Source: Wenyingzhuangia marina
GTDB taxonomy: Bacteria > Bacteroidota > Bacteroidia > Flavobacteriales > Flavobacteriaceae
Length of the DNA: 64,000 nucleotides
Assembly: GCF_900130035.1 (NCBI RefSeq)
Contig: NZ_FQXQ01000001.1
Coordinates: 310,001-374,000 of the forward strand
Direction: 5' to 3'
Of this stretch, positions 43,762 through 52,545 are shown piece after piece; the first letter of the stretch is position 1; the number at the start of each line of letters is the position of its first letter. The notes below the pieces were generated by a model. That model did no database searches. It was not told the origin of the DNA and saw nothing but the letters and a program-made list of their open reading frames with translations. Position numbers and translations under genes: made by a program.

Positions 43762-44375
43762 TGCAGATTAAATCTGCGGAGTTCATCGTAAGTAATTCAG
43801 AAGTTTCTAAATGTCCTTCTGAACATATTCCTGAATACGCTTTTATTGGAAGATCTAACGTAGGTAAATCTTCTTTAATCAATATGATTACAGGAAGAAA
43901 TAAACTTGCAAAAACATCGGGAACTCCTGGAAAAACACAACTAATCAATCACTTTAAAATCAACAAAAATTGGTTTTTGGTTGATTTACCTGGTTATGGA
44001 TACGCTAGAGTTTCTAAAAGCACCAAAAAGGAATTTCAAAGTTTTATCACCGATTATTTTAAGCAACGTAAAGCATTGGTTTGTACTTTTGTGTTGGTAG
44101 ACTCTCGTCATACCCCACAAAAAATAGACGTTGAATTCATGGAGTTTTTAGCAGAAAACGAAATACCATTTGTTATTATTTTTACCAAAACAGACAAGCT
44201 AAAACCCAAAGCAATTACTCAAAATATTGCCAAGTATGAAGCTGAGATGTTAAAAGAGAAATTTGAATATTTCCCTACTTATTTTACTTCATCATCTGCC
44301 AATAAAAATGGGAAAGACGATATTTTAAATTTTATAGACAGCATTAACAAAGATTTTAATTCCCAAAATCTGTAA
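43761..44375 (+). CDS. engB: Ribosome-biogenesis GTPase EngB (YihA/YsxC)
   Basis: The 204-residue TrmE-Era-EngA-type GTPase needed for large ribosomal subunit maturation shows G1 GRSNVGKSS, G2 region KTSGTPGKTQ, G3 DLPGYG and G4 TKTDKLK. It is translationally coupled to the hydrolase gene (TAATG) and followed by the pseudouridine synthase 12 bases later; a shared ribosome or RNA theme is plausible. Confidence 0.95.
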   Translation: MQIKSAEFIVSNSEVSKCPSEHIPEYAFIGRSNVGKSSLINMITGRNKLAKTSGTPGKTQLINHFKINKNWFLVDLPGYGYARVSKSTKKEFQSFITDYFKQRKALVCTFVLVDSRHTPQKIDVEFMEFLAENEIPFVIIFTKTDKLKPKAITQNIAKYEAEMLKEKFEYFPTYFTSSSANKNGKDDILNFIDSINKDFNSQNL

Positions 44376-44387
44376 ACTAAGTTTGCA

Positions 44388-45080
44388 ATGCATTCTAACA
44401 AAAATAACTTACAAATTCTTTTTGAAGACAATCACATTATTGTGATTAACAAACGTTCTGGAGATATTACCCAAGGAGATAAAACTGGAGATAAACCTCT
44501 AAGCGATGTTGTTAAAGAATACATTAAGGATAAAGAGAACAAACCCGGTAATGTTTATTTAGGAGTTGTACACAGATTAGACAGACCTACTTCCGGAATC
44601 GTTATTTTTGCTAAAACATCAAAAGCTTTAGAGCGATTAAACAAAGCCTTAAGAGATAAAAAAATTCACAAAACCTATTGGGCCGTTGTGAATAAACAAG
44701 ATATTCCTAAAAAACAAACATTATCTCATCACTTAGTTAAAAATCCTAAAAATAACAAATCTAACGTTTGCCAACCTACTACTCAAGGAGCAAAACATGC
44801 AATACTTCATTATGAATTAATAAAGGTATTAGATAATTTTCAGTTGTTAGAAATTGAACTAGAAACAGGGAGACATCACCAAATTAGGGTTCAACTTTCT
44901 ACACTAGGCTGTATTATTAAAGGTGATTTAAAATACGGAGCAAAAAGAAGTAATAAAGATGGTAGCATTCATTTACACGCTCGTAAAATAACATTTATCC
45001 ACCCTGTAAAAAAAGAACCTATTACATTAACAGCTCCGGTTCCTAATGATGTAATTTGGCAGGCTTGTGAAAACATGTAA
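44388..45080 (+). CDS. RluA-family pseudouridine synthase
   Basis: The 230-residue enzyme isomerises uridine in RNA. The catalytic motif VHRLDRPTSGIVIFAKT contains the active-site Asp, and LLEIELETGRHHQIRVQL is the second family motif. There is no S4 domain. Which RNA it modifies is not predictable from sequence. It ends directly against the stop codon of the convergent gene at 45081. Confidence 0.92.
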   Translation: MHSNKNNLQILFEDNHIIVINKRSGDITQGDKTGDKPLSDVVKEYIKDKENKPGNVYLGVVHRLDRPTSGIVIFAKTSKALERLNKALRDKKIHKTYWAVVNKQDIPKKQTLSHHLVKNPKNNKSNVCQPTTQGAKHAILHYELIKVLDNFQLLEIELETGRHHQIRVQLSTLGCIIKGDLKYGAKRSNKDGSIHLHARKITFIHPVKKEPITLTAPVPNDVIWQACENM

Positions 45081-45482
45081 TTAAGGAATTCTCATCATGT
45101 TTTGCTGAGCTCTTTGTATCTGTTGTTGCATCACCTGATTTTGATGACTTTGTTGCTGATCAAACATATTTTTTTGAAATTGGCTCTGAAACCAAGAATT
45201 ATCTTTCTTACTCTTCTTTTTTTTCTTTTTAGATGCTAAATAATCTGTACTCTTTTTTGATTCGGAATACTTTTTCAATTGTGCCGTAATACTATCAATT
45301 TTAAACTTTTCTGGTTCTAAAAACTCAATTTTTGAGAAAGCAGAATTTTTAACCACTAAAGAATCCTTTACTAAACTAGCGTTTAATACTGTTTTTTGAG
45401 TTCTGTTTTTTTTATGCTTTTTAGACTGACTATAGCCTGATAAGGATAATAAAACAAAAAGTAAGTAAATTATTTCTTTCAT
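45081..45482 (-). CDS. Small secreted Lys- and Gln-rich protein of unknown function
   Basis: I do not recognise this 133-residue protein. It has a signal peptide (MKEIIYLLFVLLSLSGYSQ), a strongly basic middle with a run of Lys (SKKKKKKSKKD), and a Gln/Met-rich C-terminus (QQQSHQNQVMQQQIQ). It is low-complexity and probably disordered in the periplasm. It converges on the pseudouridine synthase with no intergenic base, and lies downstream of the bacilliredoxin gene but beyond that gene's terminator. Confidence 0.65.
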   Translation of the reverse strand: MKEIIYLLFVLLSLSGYSQSKKHKKNRTQKTVLNASLVKDSLVVKNSAFSKIEFLEPEKFKIDSITAQLKKYSESKKSTDYLASKKKKKKSKKDNSWFQSQFQKNMFDQQQSHQNQVMQQQIQRAQQNMMRIP

Positions 45483-45503
45483 ATTCTTTTTTCAACAAAA
45501 ATA

Positions 45504-45530
45504 AAAAAGCCTGATCAAATCAGGCTTTTT
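45504..45530 (-). terminator. Terminator of the bacilliredoxin gene
   Basis: AAAAAGCCTGAT pairs with ATCAGGCTTTTT (12 bp, loop CAA), with T-runs on both strands. It lies 24 bases past the stop at 45554. Confidence 0.88.
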
Positions 45531-45553
45531 ATAAATTCTATTTTAAAAACTTA

Positions 45554-45967
45554 TTAAGAACAATACTCATCATAAGCACCAGACAAGTTTGCTGCAATTG
45601 CTTCAGCAGAATGTCCTTCAATATGATGACGCTCTAACATGTGTACCAATTGTCCATCTTTAAACAACGCAACCGCTGGTGATGATGGAGGAAAAGGAAT
45701 CATAAATTCACGTGCTTTTTGCACCGCTGGTCCATCAACTCCTGCAAACACAGTCCCTAAGCTAGTTGGTAATTTTGCATTTTGTAAAGAAGCAATCACT
45801 CCTGGTCTTGCTGTTCCTGCAGCACATCCACAAACTGAATTTACTACTACTAAAGCAGTTCCTTCTTTTGCAATGAATGATTCTACATCAGCTGGAGATT
45901 TTAATGCTGCTACTCCTGCCTGTACTAATTGTGCCTCCATTGGAGCCGTTAATTCTTGTGGATACAT
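45554..45967 (-). CDS. BrxA/BrxB-type bacilliredoxin
   Basis: The 137-residue thioredoxin-fold protein carries the CGC motif in [14 protein letters not shown] at about residues 44-57, with [14 protein letters not shown] and the LERHHIEG segment typical of the YphP/YqiW family. In Bacillus these remove bacillithiol from proteins. Bacillithiol synthesis occurs in some Bacteroidota, so the same role is possible here. It is a single gene with its own -7 element. Confidence 0.9.
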   Translation of the reverse strand: MYPQELTAPMEAQLVQAGVAALKSPADVESFIAKEGTALVVVNSVCGCAAGTARPGVIASLQNAKLPTSLGTVFAGVDGPAVQKAREFMIPFPPSSPAVALFKDGQLVHMLERHHIEGHSAEAIAANLSGAYDEYCS

Positions 45968-46022
45968 ATGTATATACTTTTAAATTCAATAAATAATAAT
46001 TCAAATCCTTTGAATCGTTATG

Positions 46023-46030
46023 CAAATTTA
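46023..46030 (-). promoter_or_regulatory. -7 element of the bacilliredoxin gene
   Basis: The minus strand reads TAAATTTG (TAnnTTTG), about 55 nt before the ATG. No -33 at standard spacing. The rest of the 240-bp spacer (45968-46207) is AT-rich without a gene. Confidence 0.45.
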
Positions 46031-46172
46031 GACAATAAATATTCCAAAACCTTACAAGGTGACATTTTATCGGTATACAAACAAATACATATTATTTCAT
46101 GAAAATTATACTGACAATTCTTCCGAATCCAATTAAGGCAAGATTCTTGTTTTTATTCTAAACCTAGAATTT

Positions 46173-46189
46173 GTTGATATCACATCAAC
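46173..46189. promoter_or_regulatory. Short inverted repeat upstream of the TerB/J-domain gene
   Basis: GTTGAT and ATCAAC form a 6-bp inverted repeat with a 5-nt centre, 18 nt before the start codon at 46208. It could be an operator or a leader hairpin; no T-run follows. Confidence 0.35.
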
Positions 46190-46207
46190 CTAAAAGATAA
46201 ATACATA

Positions 46208-46951
46208 ATGAAGAAATTTGCAAATTGGATTGGAGCCGGAATAGGATGGGCTGCAGGTGGACCTATTGGAGCTGCTTTAGGATATTTAATAGGTTCTGCC
46301 CTTAAAGGAGCTACTTCTGATTATTCAGAATTCCAAACAGACAACAGCAGTTACACCAGTAAAACCACACAAGCAGGAGATTTTGAAATTAGTTTGCTGT
46401 TTTTATCTGCTGTTGTAATTAAAGCTGATGGTAAAATATTACAAAAAGAACTAGACTACGTTCGCAATTATTTTGTGCAGATGTACGGAAAAGATAGAGC
46501 CAATAATGCTTTTAAATTGTTTAAAGGAATTATTAATGATACCTCTTTATCTACCCAAGAAGTTTGTACACAAATTAGAAGTCATATGTCTGCCGAATCT
46601 CGTGCTCAACTAATTCATTTCTTGTTTGCCATTGCAAAATCTGACGGGCATGTAGCTGATATTGAAGTACAAACCATTCAGTCTATTTCCAATTATTTAT
46701 ACATCAATCAAGCTAGTTTTGATTCTATCAAAGCGATGTTTTATGACAATAGTGAATCCGCTTATCAAATTTTAGAAGTCTCAAAATCTGATGACAACGA
46801 CACGATTAAAAAGGCATACAGAAGATTGGTAAAAGAACATCACCCAGACAAATTAGCCCACTTAGGTGAAGAACATTTAAAAGGAGCTCAAGAAAAATTC
46901 CAAAAAATTCAGGAAGCATACGAAACGATTAAAAAAGAAAGAGGATTGTAA
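46208..46951 (+). CDS. TerB/J-domain co-chaperone (DjlA-like)
   Basis: The 247-residue protein starts with a glycine-rich hydrophobic segment (WIGAGIGWAAGGPIGAALGYLIG) that is probably membrane-associated. A TerB-like helical domain (~55-165) follows, and a C-terminal J domain (~183-245) has the HPD motif in KEHHPDKLAHLG. DjlA-type proteins stimulate DnaK ATPase at the membrane. Its last six codons form the left arm of the terminator shared with the convergent DUF2167 gene. Confidence 0.9.
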   Translation: MKKFANWIGAGIGWAAGGPIGAALGYLIGSALKGATSDYSEFQTDNSSYTSKTTQAGDFEISLLFLSAVVIKADGKILQKELDYVRNYFVQMYGKDRANNAFKLFKGIINDTSLSTQEVCTQIRSHMSAESRAQLIHFLFAIAKSDGHVADIEVQTIQSISNYLYINQASFDSIKAMFYDNSESAYQILEVSKSDDNDTIKKAYRRLVKEHHPDKLAHLGEEHLKGAQEKFQKIQEAYETIKKERGL

Positions 46952-46971
46952 GACAATCCTCTTTCTTTTTT
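46931..46971. terminator. Bidirectional terminator inside two gene ends
   Basis: An 18-bp perfect stem (46931-46948 with 46954-46971, loop TAAGA) spans the last codons and stop of the TerB/J gene and reaches the stop codon of the DUF2167 gene. T-rich arms serve both directions. Confidence 0.88.
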
Positions 46972-47851
46972 AATCTTCATTTTTATGACCGAACAACTTT
47001 TTTTTAAAAACGCCAAAAGCTCCAACAGCTCCAACGGCAATAATTTTCCAAAATTTAAGCAACAAAGCAAACAGACCTGCTTTAGCCAATATTTTACCTG
47101 CTATTAAACCACCAATTCCATAAGCTGCAACTTCATCAATATCGGGGTTAAATTCTTTATATGTGTATCCTTTAGAAAAATGAACGCTGTTTAATATTTT
47201 GCTTATATCCTTATTAACAGTTTCTAACTGATCAATATCCCCAATTACATTTAGATTTAGATAACCTTTTCTTCCTAAAACTCTAACATTGTAATTCAAC
47301 GTATGAATATCACTTCCATCAAATTTTAATTCCTTTGCCCAATGTAATTTTTTATGAACATCATCATAATACGGAGATGTTGCCCATCCTATCAATTCAA
47401 TACTTGGATAACCATTTTTCAATCTATCCTTGTTCTCCAAATCTGCATCTGACTTCATTTGCTCTAACAAATCATCATAATCAATCTCCTTAGCATCCTC
47501 ATCACTTACAAACCCATCTTCCGTATAAGTTATTTCAACTGCATATGAAAAAGTATCACTTGTTGCAGAAACACCATTTGGAAACATTAACCCAATAATA
47601 TCTGAATGAGGATTTCCCCATAATTTTTCTAACACAAACTCTCCTTCTTTTTTATTTAAAAAAGTAAAACCTTCAGGCAAGTTTAAAACAGCTAAATCAG
47701 AATTTAACTTAAGTGAGCCTGTTTGATATTTAAAATGAGCCTGAACACTATCTAACATCTTTAAGTACTCTAGCTCTTCAGATGTTAAATCATCGTTTGC
47801 AAGGCAAACAATTGTACAGATCATTAACAATAATGTCGTAATTTTTCTCAT
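46970..47851 (-). CDS. DUF2167 membrane protein
   Basis: The 293-residue protein has a signal peptide (MRKITTLLLMICTIVCLA) and a large extracytoplasmic domain with the DUF2167 features GFTFL, LWGNPHSDIIGLMFP, LNYNVRVLGRKGYLNLNVIGD and AAYGIGGLIAGKIL. It has one or two C-terminal membrane helices (~240-282) and a basic end. The function of DUF2167 is unknown; the topology suggests membrane anchoring with the domain outside the cytoplasm. Confidence 0.88.
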   Translation of the reverse strand: MRKITTLLLMICTIVCLANDDLTSEELEYLKMLDSVQAHFKYQTGSLKLNSDLAVLNLPEGFTFLNKKEGEFVLEKLWGNPHSDIIGLMFPNGVSATSDTFSYAVEITYTEDGFVSDEDAKEIDYDDLLEQMKSDADLENKDRLKNGYPSIELIGWATSPYYDDVHKKLHWAKELKFDGSDIHTLNYNVRVLGRKGYLNLNVIGDIDQLETVNKDISKILNSVHFSKGYTYKEFNPDIDEVAAYGIGGLIAGKILAKAGLFALLLKFWKIIAVGAVGAFGVFKKKLFGHKNED

Positions 47852-47918
47852 AGTTTTTTAGTTTTTTGGTGCACAATATATGAATATTCATCAAACATTT
47901 CTAAAAACTGCCACTCTA

Positions 47919-47949
47919 TTGTGATTCATCAATTAAAACCGTAATTTCG
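47919..47949 (+). promoter_or_regulatory. Promoter of the ileS unit
   Basis: TTG (47919-47921), a 20-nt spacer and TAATTTCG (47942-47949, one base off TAnnTTTG) precede the ATG at 47975 by 25 nt. A 12-bp palindrome ATGAATATTCAT (47880-47891) lies further upstream, between this promoter and the divergent DUF2167 gene. Confidence 0.6.
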
Positions 47950-47974
47950 CAGACCAAATTGAATACCCAATAAA

Positions 47975-50900
47975 ATGAGTGCAAATTTCAAAGAACATAA
48001 AGGATTAAGTTTAACCAACATTGCATCAGAAACGCTTAAGTTTTGGCAAGAAAACAACATCTTTCAAAAAAGTATTGATGCTAGAGAAGGAAAGGAGCCA
48101 TACGTGTTTTTTGAAGGACCACCTTCTGCAAACGGATTGCCAGGAATTCATCACGTTTTAGGAAGAACCATCAAAGATGTTTATCCTCGTTTTAAAACCA
48201 TGAAAGGTTTTAAAGTTCAGCGTAAAGCAGGATGGGATACGCATGGTTTACCTGTAGAATTGGGTGTTGAAAAAGAATTGGGAATTACCAAAGAAGATAT
48301 TGGTACTAAAATTTCTATTGAAGAGTACAACATTGCTTGTAAAAAAGCAGTGATGAAATATACAGATATCTGGAACGATTTAACAGAACGTATTGGATAT
48401 TGGGTAGATATGGAAGATCCATATATTACTTACAAACCAAAATACATGGAAACAGTTTGGTGGTTGTTAGGTCAGATTTACAAAAAGAATTTGATTTACA
48501 AAGGATACACCATTCAACCATATTCTCCAAAAGCAGGTACAGGATTAAGTTCTCACGAAATAAATCAACCTGGAGCCTACCAAGATGTAACTGACACAAC
48601 TATTGTTGCTCAATTCAAAACCATTAAAGAAACACTTCCTGTTAATTTACAAAACTTAGCTGAAGTACATTTATTAGCATGGACTACTACTCCATGGACA
48701 TTACCAAGTAACACCGCTTTAACCGTAGGTCCAAAAATTGAATATGTAGTTGTAAAATCATACAATCAATATACGTTTGAACCTATCAACGTTATTTTGG
48801 CTAAAAACTTAGTTGGAAAACAATTTGGAAAAAAGTTTGTTTCAGTTAACACACAAGACGAATTAGAAGCTTATACACAAGCTGATAAAAAGATTCCTTT
48901 CTTAGTTGGAGACACTTTTATTGGAAAAGATTTAGTCGGAATTAAATACGAGCAATTATTACCTTGGGCATTACCTTTTGAAAATGCAGAAAATGCATTT
49001 AGAGTAATTGCTGGTGATTTTGTGACTACAGAAGATGGTACTGGTATTGTACACACCGCTCCTACTTTTGGTGCAGATGATGCTTTTGTAGCTAAAAATG
49101 CAAGTCCAGAAGTACCACCAATGTTGGTGTTGGATGATAACGAAAATCCAGTTCCTTTGGTAGATTTACAAGGGAAATTCAGAGCACAAGTAGGTCCTCA
49201 TGCGGGGAAATATGTGAAAAATGAATATTATAACGATGGTGAAGCTCCAGAAAAATCTGTAGATGTAGAAATTGCCATTCAGTTAAAAGAAGAGAACAAA
49301 GCCTTTAATGTAGAAAAGTACAAGCACAGTTACCCACATTGTTGGAGAACAGATAAGCCTATTTTGTATTATCCATTAGATTCTTGGTTTATAAAAGTTA
49401 CGGAAGTAAAAGACCGTATGCACGAACTAAACGAAACCATTAACTGGAAGCCAGAATCTACTGGAACAGGACGTTTTGGAAACTGGTTAAAAAATGCGAA
49501 CGATTGGAACTTATCTCGTTCTCGTTACTGGGGAATTCCTTTACCTATTTGGAGAACCGAAGACGGAACAGAGGAAATATTGATTAGTTCTGTAGCAGAA
49601 TTAAAAGTTGAAATTGAAAAAGCTCGTACTGCTGGAATTGAAAACCCTACTAGTTTTGATGCTTTTGAAGTTGGAAACATGTCTGAGGAAAACTATGACA
49701 CCATCGATTTACATAAAAATGTAGTGGATGCTATTACATTAATTTCTCCAAAAGGACAACCAATGAAACGTGAAGCAGACCTTATTGATGTTTGGTTTGA
49801 TTCTGGTTCTATGCCATACGCACAACAGCACTATCCTTTTGAAAACAAAGAATTAATTGACAATCGTGAGTTCTATCCTGCTGATTTTATTGCAGAAGGA
49901 GTAGATCAAACTCGTGGATGGTTTTATACTTTACATGCGATTAGTACTATGGTTTTTGACAATGTTGCTTATAAGAATGTAGTATCAAACGGATTGGTTT
50001 TAGACAAACACGGTAAAAAAATGTCTAAACGTTTAGGAAATGGAATTGATCCTTTTGCAACCATGGATCAATATGGACCAGATGCTACTCGTTGGTACAT
50101 GATTTCTAATGCAAATCCTTGGGACAACTTAAAGTTTGATTTAGAAGGAGTTGATGAAGTAAGACGTAAATTCTTCGGAACTTTATACAACACTTATTCT
50201 TTCTTTACTTTATACGCTAATATTGATGGATTTAAATATGCTGAAGCAGACATTAAATTTGAAGATAGACCAGAAATTGACCGTTGGATTTTATCAGAAT
50301 TGAATAGCTTAATTCTAAAAACTGATAAATTTTATAACGAATACGAAGCAACCAAAGCAACTCGTGAAATTCAGAATTTTGTAACCGAAAACTTATCAAA
50401 CTGGTTTGTACGTTTAAGTAGAAGAAGATTCTGGAAAGGCGATTATGGAACTGATAAAATATCAGCATACCAAACTCTTTATACCTGTATGTTAACAGTG
50501 GCTAAATTAGGAGCTCCTGTTGCTCCATTCTTTATGGATAATCTTTACAAAGATTTAACCTCAGCAACACATACAGAAGCTTATGAATCAGTACATTTGG
50601 CCGAGTTTCCAAAAGCAGATGTTTCTACGATTGACGAAAGCTTAGAACGTAAAATGCAAAAGGCTCAACAAATATCATCTATGGTATTGTCTTTACGTAA
50701 AAAGGAAATGATTAAAGTACGTCAACCGTTACAAAAAATCATGATTCCTGTACTAGACAACCAACAAAGAGAGGATATTTTAGCGGTGCAAGATTTAATA
50801 TTATCAGAAGTAAACGTTAAAGAAATTGATTTATTAGACGATGCTTCAGGAGTGTTGGTAAAGAACATCAAACCTAATTTTAAAGTTTTAGGACCTCGTT

Positions 50901-51379
50901 TTGGTAAAGACATGAAGTTGGTAGGTGCTGAAATTCAAAAATTTACGCAAGATGACATTGCAAAATTAGAGCGAGAAGGTAAAATTTCTGTTAACATTGG
51001 AGAAAATTTAGTAGATTTAACGCAGGAAGAAGTTGAGATTAGCTCACAAGATATTGAAGGTTGGTTAGTAGTAAACCAAGGAGGATTAACAGTTGCTTTA
51101 GACGTTACCATTTCTGATGAATTGAAAAACGAAGGAGTCGCTAGAGAATTGGTTAACAGGGTACAAAACTTGAGAAAAGATTCAGGTTTAGAAGTTACAG
51201 ATAAAATTAAATTATCTATTCTTGTAAACGAAGTTCTAGAGCAAGCAGTAAATACAAACCAGGCATATATCAAGAGCGAAACCTTGACCAATCAATTAGA
51301 ATTTGTAAACGAACTAAGTGATGGTTTGGATATTGAATTCGACGAAATAAAAAGTAAAATATTCATTCATAAAATCTAA
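47975..51379 (+). CDS. ileS: Isoleucyl-tRNA synthetase, IleRS2 type with GxHH signature
   Basis: This class I synthetase of 1134 residues charges tRNA-Ile. Editing-domain segments are visible (WTTTPWTLPSNTAL, GTGIVHTAPTFGADD), and the tRNA-binding C-terminal region lacks a zinc finger. The second signature is KMSKR (682-686), the eukaryotic-like IleRS2 form. The first signature, usually HxGH, is G57-I58-H59-H60 within GLPGIHHVLGRTIKD: first and third positions are exchanged. From memory, this swapped GxHH form was described in a subset of IleRS2 enzymes with very high mupirocin resistance. The gene is followed 5 bases later by the dksA-like gene. Confidence 0.96.
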   Translation: MSANFKEHKGLSLTNIASETLKFWQENNIFQKSIDAREGKEPYVFFEGPPSANGLPGIHHVLGRTIKDVYPRFKTMKGFKVQRKAGWDTHGLPVELGVEKELGITKEDIGTKISIEEYNIACKKAVMKYTDIWNDLTERIGYWVDMEDPYITYKPKYMETVWWLLGQIYKKNLIYKGYTIQPYSPKAGTGLSSHEINQPGAYQDVTDTTIVAQFKTIKETLPVNLQNLAEVHLLAWTTTPWTLPSNTALTVGPKIEYVVVKSYNQYTFEPINVILAKNLVGKQFGKKFVSVNTQDELEAYTQADKKIPFLVGDTFIGKDLVGIKYEQLLPWALPFENAENAFRVIAGDFVTTEDGTGIVHTAPTFGADDAFVAKNASPEVPPMLVLDDNENPVPLVDLQGKFRAQVGPHAGKYVKNEYYNDGEAPEKSVDVEIAIQLKEENKAFNVEKYKHSYPHCWRTDKPILYYPLDSWFIKVTEVKDRMHELNETINWKPESTGTGRFGNWLKNANDWNLSRSRYWGIPLPIWRTEDGTEEILISSVAELKVEIEKARTAGIENPTSFDAFEVGNMSEENYDTIDLHKNVVDAITLISPKGQPMKREADLIDVWFDSGSMPYAQQHYPFENKELIDNREFYPADFIAEGVDQTRGWFYTLHAISTMVFDNVAYKNVVSNGLVLDKHGKKMSKRLGNGIDPFATMDQYGPDATRWYMISNANPWDNLKFDLEGVDEVRRKFFGTLYNTYSFFTLYANIDGFKYAEADIKFEDRPEIDRWILSELNSLILKTDKFYNEYEATKATREIQNFVTENLSNWFVRLSRRRFWKGDYGTDKISAYQTLYTCMLTVAKLGAPVAPFFMDNLYKDLTSATHTEAYESVHLAEFPKADVSTIDESLERKMQKAQQISSMVLSLRKKEMIKVRQPLQKIMIPVLDNQQREDILAVQDLILSEVNVKEIDLLDDASGVLVKNIKPNFKVLGPRFGKDMKLVGAEIQKFTQDDIAKLEREGKISVNIGENLVDLTQEEVEISSQDIEGWLVVNQGGLTVALDVTISDELKNEGVARELVNRVQNLRKDSGLEVTDKIKLSILVNEVLEQAVNTNQAYIKSETLTNQLEFVNELSDGLDIEFDEIKSKIFIHKI

Positions 51380-51384
51380 AGATT

Positions 51385-51774
51385 ATGGCAACGGCAGATG
51401 AAAAAGTAGTATACAGCGATAAAGATTTAGCTGAATTTAAAGAAATCATCTTAAAGAAGATGGAAAGAGCTAAAGTTGATTTAGAAATCTTACAAAGCTC
51501 ATATAAAAACGGAAGCTCTAACAATACAGACGACACATCTCCACAGTTTAAAGCTTTTGAAGAAGGTTCTGAAACCATGTCTAAAGAAGCAAACGTACAA
51601 TTGGCTATTCGTCAAGAAAAGTTTATTCGCGATTTAAAAAACGCTTTGTTACGTATAGAGAATAAAACTTACGGAATTTGTCGTGCAACTGGTAAGTTAA
51701 TCAGAAAAGAACGTTTAAGATTGGTGCCACATGCTACTTTAAGCATTGATGCTAAAAATGCAGAAAACAAATAA
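51385..51774 (+). CDS. DksA/TraR-family protein with lost zinc site
   Basis: The 129-residue protein has a DksA-like coiled coil and a C-terminal globule. Where DksA has a four-cysteine zinc finger, this protein shows YGICRATGKLI and LVPHATLS, with only one Cys left. The same loss is common in Bacteroidota homologues as I remember them. DksA-type proteins enter the RNA polymerase secondary channel and act with ppGpp. It sits between ileS and lspA and is followed by two hairpins. Confidence 0.86.
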   Translation: MATADEKVVYSDKDLAEFKEIILKKMERAKVDLEILQSSYKNGSSNNTDDTSPQFKAFEEGSETMSKEANVQLAIRQEKFIRDLKNALLRIENKTYGICRATGKLIRKERLRLVPHATLSIDAKNAENK

Positions 51775-51776
51775 TA

Positions 51777-51794
51777 AAAAGGAATTTTCCTTTT
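51777..51794 (+). terminator. Hairpin directly after the dksA-like gene
   Basis: AAAAGGAA pairs with TTCCTTTT around TT, starting three bases after the stop codon and ending in T-rich sequence. Stem energy is modest. Confidence 0.5.
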
Positions 51795-51808
51795 AAATTT
51801 GCCATATA

Positions 51809-51838
51809 AAAAGTTTGTGATTTCGGTTACAAACTTTT
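51809..51838 (+). terminator. Terminator between the dksA-like gene and lspA
   Basis: AAAAGTTTGT pairs with ACAAACTTTT and the stem extends by G-T and A-T pairs to a TTTCGG loop, followed by CTTTTT. It ends the ileS-dksA transcript 15 bases before lspA. Confidence 0.7.
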
Positions 51839-51853
51839 CTTTTTACTATTGAT

Positions 51854-52450
51854 ATGAATACTAAAAAATCTATTCTACTTATTATTGTTATTTTATTGAT
51901 TGACCAAATCAGTAAAATATACATCAAAACAAATTTTCAATTACAAGAAGAAATCTATGTTTTTGATTGGTTTAGAATTCACTTTATAGAAAACAACGGA
52001 GCTGCTTGGGGAACCGAAATTGGCGGTAAAACAGGAAAGCTAATTTTAACCTTATTCCGTTTATGTGCTATTGTAGGGATTGGTTATTGGTTACGAAAAA
52101 GCATTAAAGAGAACGCACATAACTTATTAATTATTTCTATTTCTTTAATTTTTTGTGGAGCATTAGGAAATATTATAGACTCTGTTTTCTATGGAGTTTT
52201 ATTTACAGACTCCTATGGTCAATTAGCTACTTTTAACCCTTCAGAAGCCACTGGAGCTATTTTTCACGGAAAAGTTGTTGACATGCTTTATTTCCCTATT
52301 TGGCAAGGAACACTTCCTGAATGGATTCCAAGTGTAGGAGGAAATTACTTTACTTTTTTCAATGCCATTTTTAATGTTGCCGATAGTGCCATTACTATTG
52401 GTGTGATGATTTTATTATTTTTTAATAAAGTAATTTTTCCAAAGAACTAG
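51854..52450 (+). CDS. lspA: Lipoprotein signal peptidase
   Basis: This inner-membrane aspartyl protease of 198 residues, with four helices, cleaves prolipoproteins. ENNGAAWG, GALGNIIDSV and FNVADSAITIG carry the conserved Asn and the two catalytic Asp. It is longer than the E. coli enzyme (164) because of a loop around residues 125-160, as is usual in Bacteroidota. It serves the many lipoproteins seen in this window. Confidence 0.95.
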   Translation: MNTKKSILLIIVILLIDQISKIYIKTNFQLQEEIYVFDWFRIHFIENNGAAWGTEIGGKTGKLILTLFRLCAIVGIGYWLRKSIKENAHNLLIISISLIFCGALGNIIDSVFYGVLFTDSYGQLATFNPSEATGAIFHGKVVDMLYFPIWQGTLPEWIPSVGGNYFTFFNAIFNVADSAITIGVMILLFFNKVIFPKN

Positions 52451-52506
52451 CCTATATAATTACACTTTTACTTTAAAAAACTCAACTCTATAGTTGTTGA
52501 CTTAAT

Positions 52507-52530
52507 TATTAATCGTAATATTGCAATATA
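52507..52530. promoter_or_regulatory. Candidate ArsR operator 1 with -7 element
   Basis: The core ATCGTAATATTGCAATATA includes the perfect 12-bp palindrome ATATTGCAATAT (52518-52529) and overlaps a -7-like TAATATTG (52516-52523). It lies 15 nt before the arsR start. A nearly identical copy at 52889-52912 differs at only two of 24 positions. Confidence 0.8.
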
Positions 52531-52545
52531 AAAATATAAGAGATT

